A stretch of DNA of 64,000 nt, taken from contig CANLND010000002.1 in the NCBI GenBank assembly GCA_947492585.1, positions 62,001-126,000 on the forward strand, given 5' to 3'. The notes beneath the pieces were generated by a model. The model was not told the DNA's origin. It did not search any database and saw only the letters and a program-made list of their open reading frames with translations. The position numbers and the translations under genes are program-made. This stretch comes from an uncultured Paracoccaceae bacterium (lineage in GTDB: Bacteria > Pseudomonadota > Alphaproteobacteria > Rhodobacterales > Rhodobacteraceae). Positions 48,464 through 57,649 of this stretch are shown in pieces. Positions within the stretch are counted from its first letter, which is position 1; each line of letters begins with the position of its first letter.

Positions 48464-49475
48464 CACCATCTCCTTTGTGACGCGACACGTTCGGTCGGTC
48501 TACACGCGACGCGGCAAAAACTTGGCACACCGTGACGCAAAACTTTATACAATTCAGGAGCCGTAAATTTCCCGAACCACTCAAGTTGGTTGCCAGCCTC
48601 GCAATACTTCCGCAGCAAACGCACACGTCAGCATAGCTTTACTTCAGGCCGGTCACTCCCAACTGTGGAGCTTCCACAAAACTCACCCCCCCAAGGGCTT
48701 ACTCTTTCTTAACGGACCCGACTTTCCACACAAAGTTCAAAAATCATCAGACTTTCCCCGTAACGCGCGTGAAATCCACGCGGCGCACAAACATCTGCTG
48801 ACCTGAGCATTTGGAAAAGCCTTCATTGTTTCCATCGACAACTACCAGCAATGCGCTACTAAAGCGTAAAACCACAAGTTATTCGAAAAAACGTCCGGAA
48901 GACCTACGGCTTCTGCGCTTTCGCAGTCCTATTGTCCCCGATTTGGAAACGCGTAGTTTGATGACGAGGAGCCTGTTGAATGCAAACAAAGCATTTAAAT
49001 AAAATTAACTAACCCCTCAGTCGAGCGAAACAAAGCCAAAAGATCATGCGAACTGTACTGATCTACATGACAGCTGACACATTTACGCCCGAATCAGCCA
49101 CATTCACAACCAATGTCCTAACCAAAAGATAAGGCATTCGCAAAGAAGGTCACCAAGCATTTATTTGCAATTTTAGGAATCTCCCCAAAAGTAGTCTCAG
49201 ACCGACCAGAGATCTGCTCTGCTTGGAGACATCACATTCAGATAGTCCGCCAAGGAGGCGAGTTGCTCATAGGTCTTTTCGGCCCACCGACCCAACCGGG
49301 AGCAACCATCCGCGCAGTATCTAAAGATAAGAGACCTCGAAACTGGTCCTACGACGGGTCCACGATCCTTGGACAAACCGCACTAAGCAACCAAAGTAGA
49401 CCGAGACACACAGGGAACCGGCAGAAACAGCACCTTTGTCAAATAAGGTGATCGATTTTCGCCAAAGCAAGGTAA
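48464..49475. other. Non-coding region of about 1 kb between the RTX-Hint gene and tRNA-Ser
   Basis: No supportable gene on either strand. It looks more AT-rich than the neighbours. It must contain the RTX-Hint promoter at its left end. The short open frames at 48811-49002 and 49263-49451 lack ribosome binding sites and recognisable sequence. A small perfect inverted repeat TGTGGA-GCT-TCCACA lies near 48665. Confidence 0.5.
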
Positions 49476-49565
49476 TGGCGGAGAGACAGGGATTCGAACC
49501 CTGGAGACGGTCTCCCGCCTACACACTTTCCAGGCGTGCGCCTTCGACCACTCGGCCACCTCTCC
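49476..49565 (-). tRNA. tRNA-Ser, anticodon GGA
   Basis: Read on the minus strand, a 90-base class II tRNA: acceptor GGAGAGG pairs with TCTCTCC, D-arm GCCGAGTGGTCGAAGGC, anticodon loop CTGGAAA with GGA, an extended variable arm (GCGGGAGACCGTCTCC), T-arm GGGTTCGAATCCC, discriminator G and encoded CCA. It reads UCC and UCU serine codons. Confidence 0.96.
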
Positions 49566-49684
49566 GTTGGGGGTGCTTTTGACGGATCCCCAACGGAATT
49601 GCAAGGGACATTTCTTCAAAAAACGAACTTACCAAGAAGTTTTTTCATGCGCCTTTTCAAACGCTTCCGCGCCATGGGTTTCTG

Positions 49685-49719
49685 GATGCAAAACAAGCCC
49701 CGCCAAAGGCCGGGGCTTG
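49685..49719 (-). terminator. Terminator after the MscS-type gene
   Basis: CAAGCCCCG (49694-49702) and CGGGGCTTG (49711-49719) form the stem; on the minus strand it is followed by TTTTG. It ends the long minus-strand unit that begins at 58872. Confidence 0.75.
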
Positions 49720-49752
49720 CTTTGCTCATTTACGCGCGGATCACGCCGCTTG

Positions 49753-52191
49753 TTAGGATTTTGCCGCCGTCATCTGGCCTGTCAGCGCCTCGGGATTACG
49801 GATCCAGAGATCGCGCTGGGCAAAGGGTATTTCGATGCCTTCCTGCGCAAATCGATCTGCGATTTGGTAATTGAGATCTGATTTCACCGAGAGCATCCAA
49901 TTCACATCCCGTAGGATTGCCCGGATCTCAAAGTCCAGACTGTCGGCGCCAAATCCCTGGAACACCACGCTTGGCCCCGGCTGCGCCAGAACCATCGGAT
50001 GCGACTTTGCGATTTCCATCAGGATCGCCTCAATCCGGCGCGGATCGGTGCCATAGGCAACCCCCACTGGTACAATCACCCGCCCAACCGTGTTGCCACG
50101 GGTGAAGTTGGTGACAGTCCCCGTTATCAGGTCCGAGTTCGGGACAATCACATCGGTGCGGTCAAAGGTTTCAATGCGGGTCGAACGCACCGAGATATCA
50201 CGCACATATCCCATCATGCCGCCAACCTCGATCCAGTCACCTTTGGAAATCGGGCGTTCAATCAACAGGATGATGCCCGAGACAAAGTTGGACACAATGG
50301 TCTGCAATCCAAAGCCAATCCCCACCGACAACGCACCGGCGACAATCGCCAGTGACGACAGATCAAGCCCCGCGGACGAAATGGCGATCAGCGCGGCCAG
50401 CAAAATACCAACATATCCGGTTCCGGATACGATGGCGTTCTGCCCGCCTGGGTCGATCTTGGTCTTGGGCAACAACGAGGTGCGCAGGCTGCCCTGCACC
50501 AACCGCGTTACGGTGTAACCGATGCCAAACACCACCGCAAACGTCACAAACCCTGTGGGAGAAATGGTTGTGTCGCCAATCTGAAATCCGGTGAGCAGGC
50601 TGCTCCACAGATCAAACAGATCCGCATAGCGCACCCCCCAAACAAGGGCGAGGATTGGCACTGCAAGAGCGGTCAACAAGAACCCAATCAGCACAGCGCC
50701 CAGCGTATCACTGGCCGCACCGCCCTGCCCCGAAACAAACCCATAGAGATCCACCAAAAACCGCTGGACCACCAGCAAGGTTGCGATGACCGCTAAGGTG
50801 TAGATAGCCGGGTAGATCATCGCTTCCGCGGCATCGATATATCCAAGCGCGGCCAAAATGGGTGACACAAACCCCAACAGATAAGCACCCCGGCGCACAA
50901 TGCTGATGATCAGGTTTGCACCTGCCGCAATGGTCGTCTGATCCGCACCCTCCTCGGCCCCCACAGCGCGCTGCTGTGCACCAATGCGGCGCAAACGCAG
51001 CAGTACAAGGGCTGCAATGACAATAAGCGGGAAACGAACAACCGCCAAAGCACCGTCGGAAAAAGTGATGACGTGCTCAAAGGCCTGCAGCACCTCTTTG
51101 GAGATCAGCAGGAGCGCCAGAAGATCTAACATCCACCAGGTAGCTGTGGCGTTCTTTGGGTCAATCGGCAGCAGCGTGTTGCCCAAGCGATTGGCAAACA
51201 GCTGCCGCCCCAACCAGTGAAAGGCCAAAAAGGTCAGCGCCCATCGTGGAACCTCCTGCAACAACAACGTGCCGCGCACGCCCAGAATATCCGCCTCGTT
51301 GATCGCAGCGACAATCAACGACACGCCAAGATAGGGCATCCCCATCTGCAACAGCGACGCCACAAAGCTCCAGACACCTGTGCCGCGCCAGGTCTGCGCG
51401 CGCAGGAATGCGGCACCGCGCACTGCGAGATAGCGCCCGCCAAACGTCAGCCCAACCCCAATCAGAGCGAGCACCAACAGACTGGGCCAACGCGTGCCAA
51501 GGTTGCGCAACATCGCGTCATTGTTGAACTGCGCCTTCGTTTCTGTCGCCAAAGAGCCCAACACCCCGGTCAGCGTGTTGAGCGCCTCGGACCAGTTCGC
51601 CGGATTGAGTGGCGTCGCCCCGCGCTGCAACAAAACAGATTTCCGCCGGTCCCGAATGATCTGATCGACTTCATTGATCAAACCGCTTGCGTGCAAAGAC
51701 GCCTCTTCGGAAATGATCCGCGGCACACGCAGCTCGGTCAGCTGCTGGGTCAAACGCGCGCGCAGTTGCGCCAGGTTCTTTGGCTCCGCTTCACCACTTT
51801 CTGGCGCAGGGCCTAAAGTCTCAATTTGCGCCTGCAAGGTTTTGATACGGCTATCGTTTTCGGACTGAACGTCGCGAAAACGGTCACGAAATTCAGCCAA
51901 ATCCAACCGCATGTCTTCCAATGCAGCAGTCGAAGCACGCCCGGCCTCAATCACGGTCTCGGCGCGTTTTGCCGTGCGCAGCCAGGCCTGGTAATACTGC
52001 TGGCTTTCGTCCTGCTCCGCATCCGCTTCCGGAATTGGGTCTGCCAGTACATCACTGGTGTCGGGACCCGACGAAGAAACGTCTGCGCCGCTCACCTGCG
52101 CCATGGTTGGGCTGGAGATTGAAAGAGAGAGGCTGATCAAAATGACCAGCCCCATGAATAACGTTCTTAACGATGTAGAATGAAGTGTCAT
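49753..52191 (-). CDS. Mechanosensitive ion channel, MscS type with DUF3772-like N-terminus
   Basis: An 812-residue membrane channel. A signal-like segment (about 8-32) is followed by a periplasmic helical part to about 210 with coiled-coil character ([21 protein letters not shown]), as in DUF3772 channels. About ten hydrophobic segments follow. The MscS core near 590-790 includes [26 protein letters not shown] in pieces and [12 protein letters not shown]. It is larger than the 286-residue MscS and resembles the MscK-like class. It overlaps cysK by four bases (ATGA) and is the last gene of the unit. Confidence 0.9.
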   Translation of the reverse strand: [812 protein letters not shown]

Positions 52192-53222
52192 GATCCCTCA
52201 AAGACGCCGGGAATAGAGGCTGGTGTATGGGTCATCCACTCCGGCACTGGCAGCCCTTTGTCCCGCAGGAAATCAGGGTTAAACAGTTTTGACTGGTAGC
52301 GGGTGCCATAATCACACAGCACGGTCACAATAGTATGGCCGGGGCCCATTTCGCGCGCCATGCGCACGGCCCCTGCAATGTTAATACCGGACGAGCCGCC
52401 CAGCACCAGACCTTCGTCATGCAGCAAGTCAAAGACATAAGGCAGCGCCTCGGCGTCTTCGATCTGAAACGCGTGATCTGGGGTAAACCCTTCCAGGTTC
52501 TTGGTGATGCGGCCTTGGCCGATGCCCTCGGTAATCGAAGACCCGGATGACCCCAGTTCACCAGTTGTATAAAACGAATAGAGCGCGGCACCCATGGGAT
52601 CCGCCAGACCGATTTTCACGCCCTTGGGCTGCAAGGCTTCGGCCACCCCCGCCAGCGTGCCACCAGAACCGACCGCGCAGGTAAAGCCGTCGACCTTTCC
52701 GCCGGTTTGCTCCCAGATTTCGGGACCGGTGGTTTCTACATGGGCCTGACGATTGGCAACGTTATCAAACTGGTTGGCCCAGATGGCGCCATTGGGTTCG
52801 GTCTTTGCCAGCTCGTTGGCCAAGCGCTCAGAATAGCGCACATAGTTATTGGGGTTGCGATACGGTGCGGCAGGCACTTGCACCAGTTGGGCACCGGCCA
52901 GACGCAACATGTCCTTTTTCTCTTCGGACTGGGTTTCCGGGATCACAATCACGGTTTTGAACCCCATCGAGGCCCCGACCAATGCCAGCCCAATACCGGT
53001 GTTGCCGGCCGTGCCCTCTACGATGGTTCCGCCGGGTTTGAGGTCGCCGCGCGCAATCGCATCTTTGATGATGTACAGCGCCGCACGGTCCTTGACCGAC
53101 TGACCCGGGTTCATGAATTCGGCCTTGCCGAGGATTTCACAGCCGGTCTCGTCCGACACCTTGTTCAGGCGGATCAGAGGAGTGTGGCCAACGGCATCAG
53201 CCAAATCGCGTGCAATGCGCAT
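52188..53222 (-). CDS. cysK: Cysteine synthase A-type PLP enzyme
   Basis: Makes cysteine from O-acetylserine and sulfide. The 344-residue fold type II PLP protein has the cofactor Lys44 in NPGQSVKDRAA, the phosphate-binding loop GTAGNTGIGLAL, and VGSGGTLAG. The loop reads EGTAGNTG where standard CysK has EPTSGNTG, and the C-terminus is longer than the usual 310-residue form. In Rhodobacter sphaeroides cysK is linked to trgAB and adds to tellurite resistance; the same order occurs here. Confidence 0.9.
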   Translation of the reverse strand: MRIARDLADAVGHTPLIRLNKVSDETGCEILGKAEFMNPGQSVKDRAALYIIKDAIARGDLKPGGTIVEGTAGNTGIGLALVGASMGFKTVIVIPETQSEEKKDMLRLAGAQLVQVPAAPYRNPNNYVRYSERLANELAKTEPNGAIWANQFDNVANRQAHVETTGPEIWEQTGGKVDGFTCAVGSGGTLAGVAEALQPKGVKIGLADPMGAALYSFYTTGELGSSGSSITEGIGQGRITKNLEGFTPDHAFQIEDAEALPYVFDLLHDEGLVLGGSSGINIAGAVRMAREMGPGHTIVTVLCDYGTRYQSKLFNPDFLRDKGLPVPEWMTHTPASIPGVFEGS

Positions 53223-53319
53223 GATATCCCTTTCAATCTTTCACTCAAGATGTAGCGAAGGGAGAACGGCTTCACAAGAGACCGCATGACGGATCCCCTG
53301 CGTAAGAACGCAGTTCCTG

Positions 53320-54444
53320 TTATTGTGATGCAGCCCGAATACGGTCCCGATGACGGGCCAGCCACAAGGCCGTGGCGACCAACGGCATATCCTGATAAAT
53401 TCCAGCATCGACGCCCTCCATCAACCGGTCATAGCTTAGAATCTGCCGGCGGATGTCTTCGCCCTCACTGATCATGCCGCCGCCCTGACTGGTTTGATCC
53501 AAACACCCCACGCCGACAAACATGTAAACCAGCTCGCCCAGAGATCCACTTGAAGAATACGTGCGGCCCACCGATTCCAGCTGATCCAGTTCAATCCCCG
53601 CCTCTTCTACCGCTTCGCGGCGCGCGGCCTGTTCGGGTGTCTCTCCGGGATCAATGAGACCTGCCACGGGCTCCCACATCCAAGGTCGTTTCTCTCCCGC
53701 GATAAATGTGGCGGCACGAAATTGTTCCACCAATAGAACTTCATCGCGAATAGGGTCATACGGTAGAACCACAGCCGCATGGCCCACCATCAAGGCCCCC
53801 CGGTTCATCACCTCGGACCAGCTACCATCATAACGGCGATGCTGAAAGTCGATCTCTTCCATGGCAAAAAACTTCATGTAAGGTCGCGTGTGGCTGAGCA
53901 CCTTAACCTGCTCCCGGAGCGGATGATCTGGGTCTTCGGCCCGCTCTTGTTGCGCCAACCAGGCTGCGGCGCGCATGTTGATCGCGCCCATGCTCCGCGT
54001 CACCTCACCCACAGAGAGCTGGCCGTGATAGGACATGATTTCCTCCGCTGCACGCAGCGCGATGTCTCCCCAGCGTCCAACCCATATCGTTAGGTCCCAC
54101 GGCGCGTCCAGTATCTGCACTCCGGGCGCCGGGGTAAAGACCTGTGCCGCAATGTGTTCCCCGGCACTGCATTTAACGTCTTTGATCGCTGCGACATGAC
54201 CGAACCCAGCCGCATAAAACGTGAGCGCGGCGACATCATCATCCGACACCCCCTGTAGCAGCAGCCCCTGCGCCTGATCCCCCAAAGCGGGCTCAATCGC
54301 TGGAAACGGCTCATCCTGTACGCAGCGGACCCGATGATCTGGCAAGATTGCATCGTTGACATTTAAATCAGACGCCCGGCGCCCTAGAATACGTTCCACC
54401 AACGGCAAATGGCGCAAGGTGCCATACACAAATGCATCAGCCAA
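53320..54444 (-). CDS. trgB: TrgB-like fusion of an AIG2/GGCT-type domain and a Nudix hydrolase
   Basis: A 374-residue two-domain protein. The N-terminal domain (1-about 120) begins with YGTLRH, typical of AIG2/gamma-glutamylcyclotransferase folds. The C-terminal half carries a complete Nudix box at 262-284 (GLIDPGETPEQAARREAVEEAG) with MWEPVAG before it, as in ADP-ribose pyrophosphatases. TrgB of Rhodobacter is the second gene of a tellurite resistance locus. The gene sits between trgA and cysK, 97 bp from cysK. Domain calls are seen in sequence; the resistance role is from the known locus. Confidence 0.85.
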   Translation of the reverse strand: MADAFVYGTLRHLPLVERILGRRASDLNVNDAILPDHRVRCVQDEPFPAIEPALGDQAQGLLLQGVSDDDVAALTFYAAGFGHVAAIKDVKCSAGEHIAAQVFTPAPGVQILDAPWDLTIWVGRWGDIALRAAEEIMSYHGQLSVGEVTRSMGAINMRAAAWLAQQERAEDPDHPLREQVKVLSHTRPYMKFFAMEEIDFQHRRYDGSWSEVMNRGALMVGHAAVVLPYDPIRDEVLLVEQFRAATFIAGEKRPWMWEPVAGLIDPGETPEQAARREAVEEAGIELDQLESVGRTYSSSGSLGELVYMFVGVGCLDQTSQGGGMISEGEDIRRQILSYDRLMEGVDAGIYQDMPLVATALWLARHRDRIRAASQ

Positions 54445-54468
54445 TTCATCTATCCTATTGAATTAAAA

Positions 54469-54909
54469 CTAGGTCCAGCGCTTCGACGCATGTTCGGTCA
54501 TCACACCGATCACGCAGCCGCCAATCACCAAAGGCAGCAGAACGCTTGGCACCGCAATAACAAAAAAGTAGTCCAGCGCGATGGAGAAAATCGCGGCCAA
54601 TGCTTCAAACGGGCCATCAAAACGATTGCGCATGGCCAAGCGGAACATTTCGTTGATGCCTTGCGCGAGCAGCGCAAACAGAACCAGCAATGCGATACCG
54701 GTCAGCCCATTGTTCACAGCTTGCACAAATCCCCGCCCCACGCGGCGCCCCAGATAAACCCAACCTACCACCAGGCCAATTACGGCGTTCACATGGAAAA
54801 AATACCCTACATCCGTACCTTCCGGCAACAGCGGGACAACCTGGGTGGAGGTCACAACAGCAAGAAGCGCCAGAAGAGTCGCGGCGACCAAACGAGAAGC
54901 AGTGGGCAT
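54469..54909 (-). CDS. trgA: TrgA-family membrane protein
   Basis: A 146-residue protein with four hydrophobic segments (about 7-27, 38-54, 68-86 and 105-138). Sequence features and position just before trgB match TrgA of the Rhodobacter tellurite resistance locus. It may shield the membrane from or handle oxidising oxyanions; mechanism unknown. It starts 14 bp after the cfa stop. Confidence 0.8.
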   Translation of the reverse strand: MPTASRLVAATLLALLAVVTSTQVVPLLPEGTDVGYFFHVNAVIGLVVGWVYLGRRVGRGFVQAVNNGLTGIALLVLFALLAQGINEMFRLAMRNRFDGPFEALAAIFSIALDYFFVIAVPSVLLPLVIGGCVIGVMTEHASKRWT

Positions 54910-54923
54910 AGAGATCTTTTAAC

Positions 54924-56129
54924 CTACCGATGAGAAATCGTAATTTGCGTTACATCACAGGTTCCGGCTTTAAAGGCTGCCGCGCAAGAGGTCAGGTAGA
55001 AATTCCACATTTTTCGAAAACGATCGTCAAATCCCATCTCGCTGATCTGGTCCCAGCTGCCGTTAAACACTGCGTGCCAGCGGCGCAGCGTCTGATCATA
55101 ACTGTCACCAAATTCAATCGATCGGACCACGTGCAGCCCTGCCTGTTCGATCTGATCTCGCAACACACCCGGACTGGGTAGCATCCCCCCCGGAAAAATG
55201 TGTTTCTGAATAAAATCAATACCCTTACGGTAAATGTCCCACCTGTGATCCGCCACAGTGATGATCTGCAAGGTCGCGTGACCTTCGGGTTTCAGACGAT
55301 CCCGGATGGTCTCGAAATAGGTGGGCCAATACTTTTGTCCAACCGCTTCGAACATCTCAATGGATGCAATACCATCAAATCGCCCACCGCAATCGCGATA
55401 GTCCTGCAAACGCAGCTCCACCTCCCCCGATAGCCCTGCTTTTTCAATACGTTGCTGGGCGAACCTCAATTGCTCTTTACTCAGGGTCAGCCCTGTGACC
55501 CTCAAGCCACGCTCCCGCGCGGCATATTCCGCAAATCCGCCCCAACCACACCCAATTTCCAACACGTGATCGCCGGGTTTGGCACCCATCTGATCCACCA
55601 TAGAGGCGTATTTCGCCGTCTGGGCCCGCTCCAGGCTTTCTTGTCCGTTGGTGAACTTGGCGCTGGAATAAGTCATCGTGTCGTCCAGCCATATTTTGTA
55701 AAAATCATTCCCTAAATCATAGTGATACGAGATATTCTTACGTGCTTGACTGCGGTGATTACGATGCAACCAAAAGCGAAACCGCTCGTAGGCGCGGACA
55801 AGACCTTTTCCAGGAAAGCCGTCATAAACGGTGTCTGAGCCTTCGTGCATCAGATCCATAAACGCCTGAAGATTACTGCTGCTCCACCAGCCTTCCAAAT
55901 AGGCGTCGGAAAAGCCCAAATCACCTTCGCGTACCAAGCGCGCAAAGCAATCCGGGTGATGAATATGCAGGTCCGCGACGGGGCCGGGTTTTGGCCCCGT
56001 CGCGCGAAACACACGCCCATCGGGCAGGTGAATATCAAGTTGGCCCACATCCAGCTGCACCACAGCCCGAAACACTTGGGCAAAATAGCGCGGCAAATTC
56101 TGCTGACCTTCGGTGGTCGTGAATGGCAT
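54924..56129 (-). CDS. cfa: Cyclopropane-fatty-acyl-phospholipid synthase family methyltransferase
   Basis: Adds a methylene bridge from SAM to unsaturated acyl chains in membrane phospholipids, or a close reaction. The 401-residue protein has YHYDLGNDFYKIWLDDTMTYSSA before the SAM-binding VLEIGCGWGGFAEYAA, and late IQKHIFPGGMLPS, all typical. Start 56129 has GGGGGAAG upstream; the longer frame runs into the photolyase gene. In Rhodobacter sphaeroides a cfa-type gene next to the photolyase gene belongs to the singlet-oxygen response; this arrangement is the same. Confidence 0.93.
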   Translation of the reverse strand: MPFTTTEGQQNLPRYFAQVFRAVVQLDVGQLDIHLPDGRVFRATGPKPGPVADLHIHHPDCFARLVREGDLGFSDAYLEGWWSSSNLQAFMDLMHEGSDTVYDGFPGKGLVRAYERFRFWLHRNHRSQARKNISYHYDLGNDFYKIWLDDTMTYSSAKFTNGQESLERAQTAKYASMVDQMGAKPGDHVLEIGCGWGGFAEYAARERGLRVTGLTLSKEQLRFAQQRIEKAGLSGEVELRLQDYRDCGGRFDGIASIEMFEAVGQKYWPTYFETIRDRLKPEGHATLQIITVADHRWDIYRKGIDFIQKHIFPGGMLPSPGVLRDQIEQAGLHVVRSIEFGDSYDQTLRRWHAVFNGSWDQISEMGFDDRFRKMWNFYLTSCAAAFKAGTCDVTQITISHR

Positions 56130-56209
56130 TCGCTTCCCCCTTTGTCTTTGACACAAAAAGGTTAGGACGCAGAGCTGCATCTGGCAAGAATGGATAAGCT
56201 GCGCTTGAA

Positions 56210-57649
56210 TTATCCGCGATTTCGCAAAATCTGATAGGCAGCCAGCGCACGCGCACGCCCTTCGGCCAGATCCACGATCGGCGACTTCGGCATATCTGCC
56301 GGTGATAGCCCCCATTGACGGGGGGCGGCCGCATAAAAATCTAACGCGGTTTGTGGCGGCGTTTTCTGCCCTTCGGCCAACCATTGTCGGCAATATACCC
56401 CATCACCATCAAACGTCTTGCGCTGGGTCTCAGGGTTGAAAATGCGAAAAAACGGCGCAGCATCTGGACCAGAGCCCGCCACCCATTGCCAGCCCATAGC
56501 ATTGCTGGCCGGATCCCAGTCCACCAAACAGTCGCGAAACCAGTCTGCACCGCATTTCCAGTCTACCATCAAATGCTTACACAGAAAACTTGCCACGACC
56601 ATCCGCGCCCGATTGTGCATTTTTCCCGTCACATACAACTGCCGCATCGCGGCATCCACCAGCGGCACACCGGTCTGCCCCCGCTGCCAGGCTTGCAGTT
56701 CCAAAGCCTCCGCACCACGCCACGGAAATTCGGACCACTCGGGACGCCATGGCTTGGTCAGGATATGGGGGGTGTGGTAGACAAGATGGGTGGCAAACTC
56801 CCGCCAGACCACCTCTTTGCAGAACTGCTCGGCGCCCGCGCACCCTTCCGTCATCGCCCGCCGTCCGACATGCCACAAGCGCACCGGGCTGATCTCTCCC
56901 CAGGCGATGTGATCAGACAAATCCGAGGTGACTGGCTGCCCCGGAACGTCCCGTCGCGCCGCATAATGATCCAGATGGTTGTCCGAAAAAGCGTACAGTT
57001 TTTGCAAAGCACTCTCTTCGCCGACCCTACAATAGCGGCGCAACGCCGCCGCGCCACGCTGCATTGCCCGCGACAGGCACCAGGACTCAATGGTGTCGCT
57101 TACCGGCCAGTTTTTTGGCGGCAACAAACGACGCGGCGGTGGCTGTATCGCCACCGCATCACGTGTGCGAACCGCTTTCCAAAAAGGCGTGTACACTTTG
57201 AACGGCCCCCCAGCTTTGGTCGCGACCTCCCACGGTTCAAACAGTACCCGGCCGCCAAACGAACGTGCGGTCAGCGCCCGTCCCGGCAACCCGGATTTCA
57301 CCGCCGTATCGCGGGCTATGGCCTCGGGGTCATAAAGGCGAGACCAGTAGACCGCCGTTGCTCCGGTTTGGGTGGCGACGTCACTGAGCTGCTCCAGCGG
57401 GGCGCCCCGACGTAAGACCAGCTGTGCACCGCGCGCGACCAAACTGCGCGCCAGCTGCGTCAAGCCCTGCTCCAATCGCCATTTCGCAGCGGCGCCAAGT
57501 TCATCATCCAGTGCGTCCAGAACATACACCGGCACGACTGGGCGCCCCTGCGCACAGATTTCTTGCAATACCGGGTTGTCTGCCAAACGCAGATCACGAC
57601 GAACCCACCAGATCACCGGCGGCAGAGTATCAGAGTTGCACAACGTCAC
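56210..57649 (-). CDS. phrA: Deoxyribodipyrimidine photolyase
   Basis: Repairs UV-induced pyrimidine dimers using blue light. The 479-residue protein begins with VIWWVRRDLRLADNPVL (12-28), the photolyase start of the antenna domain. The FAD-binding domain has LVDAAMRQLYVTGKMHNRARMVVASFL and VDWDPASNAMGWQWVAGSG in segments, typical of class I CPD photolyases. A GTG start overlaps the aminotransferase stop by four bases. It is the second gene of the seven-gene unit. Confidence 0.95.
   Translation of the reverse strand: MTLCNSDTLPPVIWWVRRDLRLADNPVLQEICAQGRPVVPVYVLDALDDELGAAAKWRLEQGLTQLARSLVARGAQLVLRRGAPLEQLSDVATQTGATAVYWSRLYDPEAIARDTAVKSGLPGRALTARSFGGRVLFEPWEVATKAGGPFKVYTPFWKAVRTRDAVAIQPPPRRLLPPKNWPVSDTIESWCLSRAMQRGAAALRRYCRVGEESALQKLYAFSDNHLDHYAARRDVPGQPVTSDLSDHIAWGEISPVRLWHVGRRAMTEGCAGAEQFCKEVVWREFATHLVYHTPHILTKPWRPEWSEFPWRGAEALELQAWQRGQTGVPLVDAAMRQLYVTGKMHNRARMVVASFLCKHLMVDWKCGADWFRDCLVDWDPASNAMGWQWVAGSGPDAAPFFRIFNPETQRKTFDGDGVYCRQWLAEGQKTPPQTALDFYAAAPRQWGLSPADMPKSPIVDLAEGRARALAAYQILRNRG

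Noticed and set aside
49383-49619. 78-codon minus-strand frame containing VAEWSKAHAWKV
   Set aside because: It is the tRNA-Ser gene read as protein; this peptide is a well-known annotation artefact.
56351-57415. 354-codon plus-strand frame antisense to the photolyase gene
   Set aside because: The minus strand encodes a full photolyase; the antisense product has no recognisable features.
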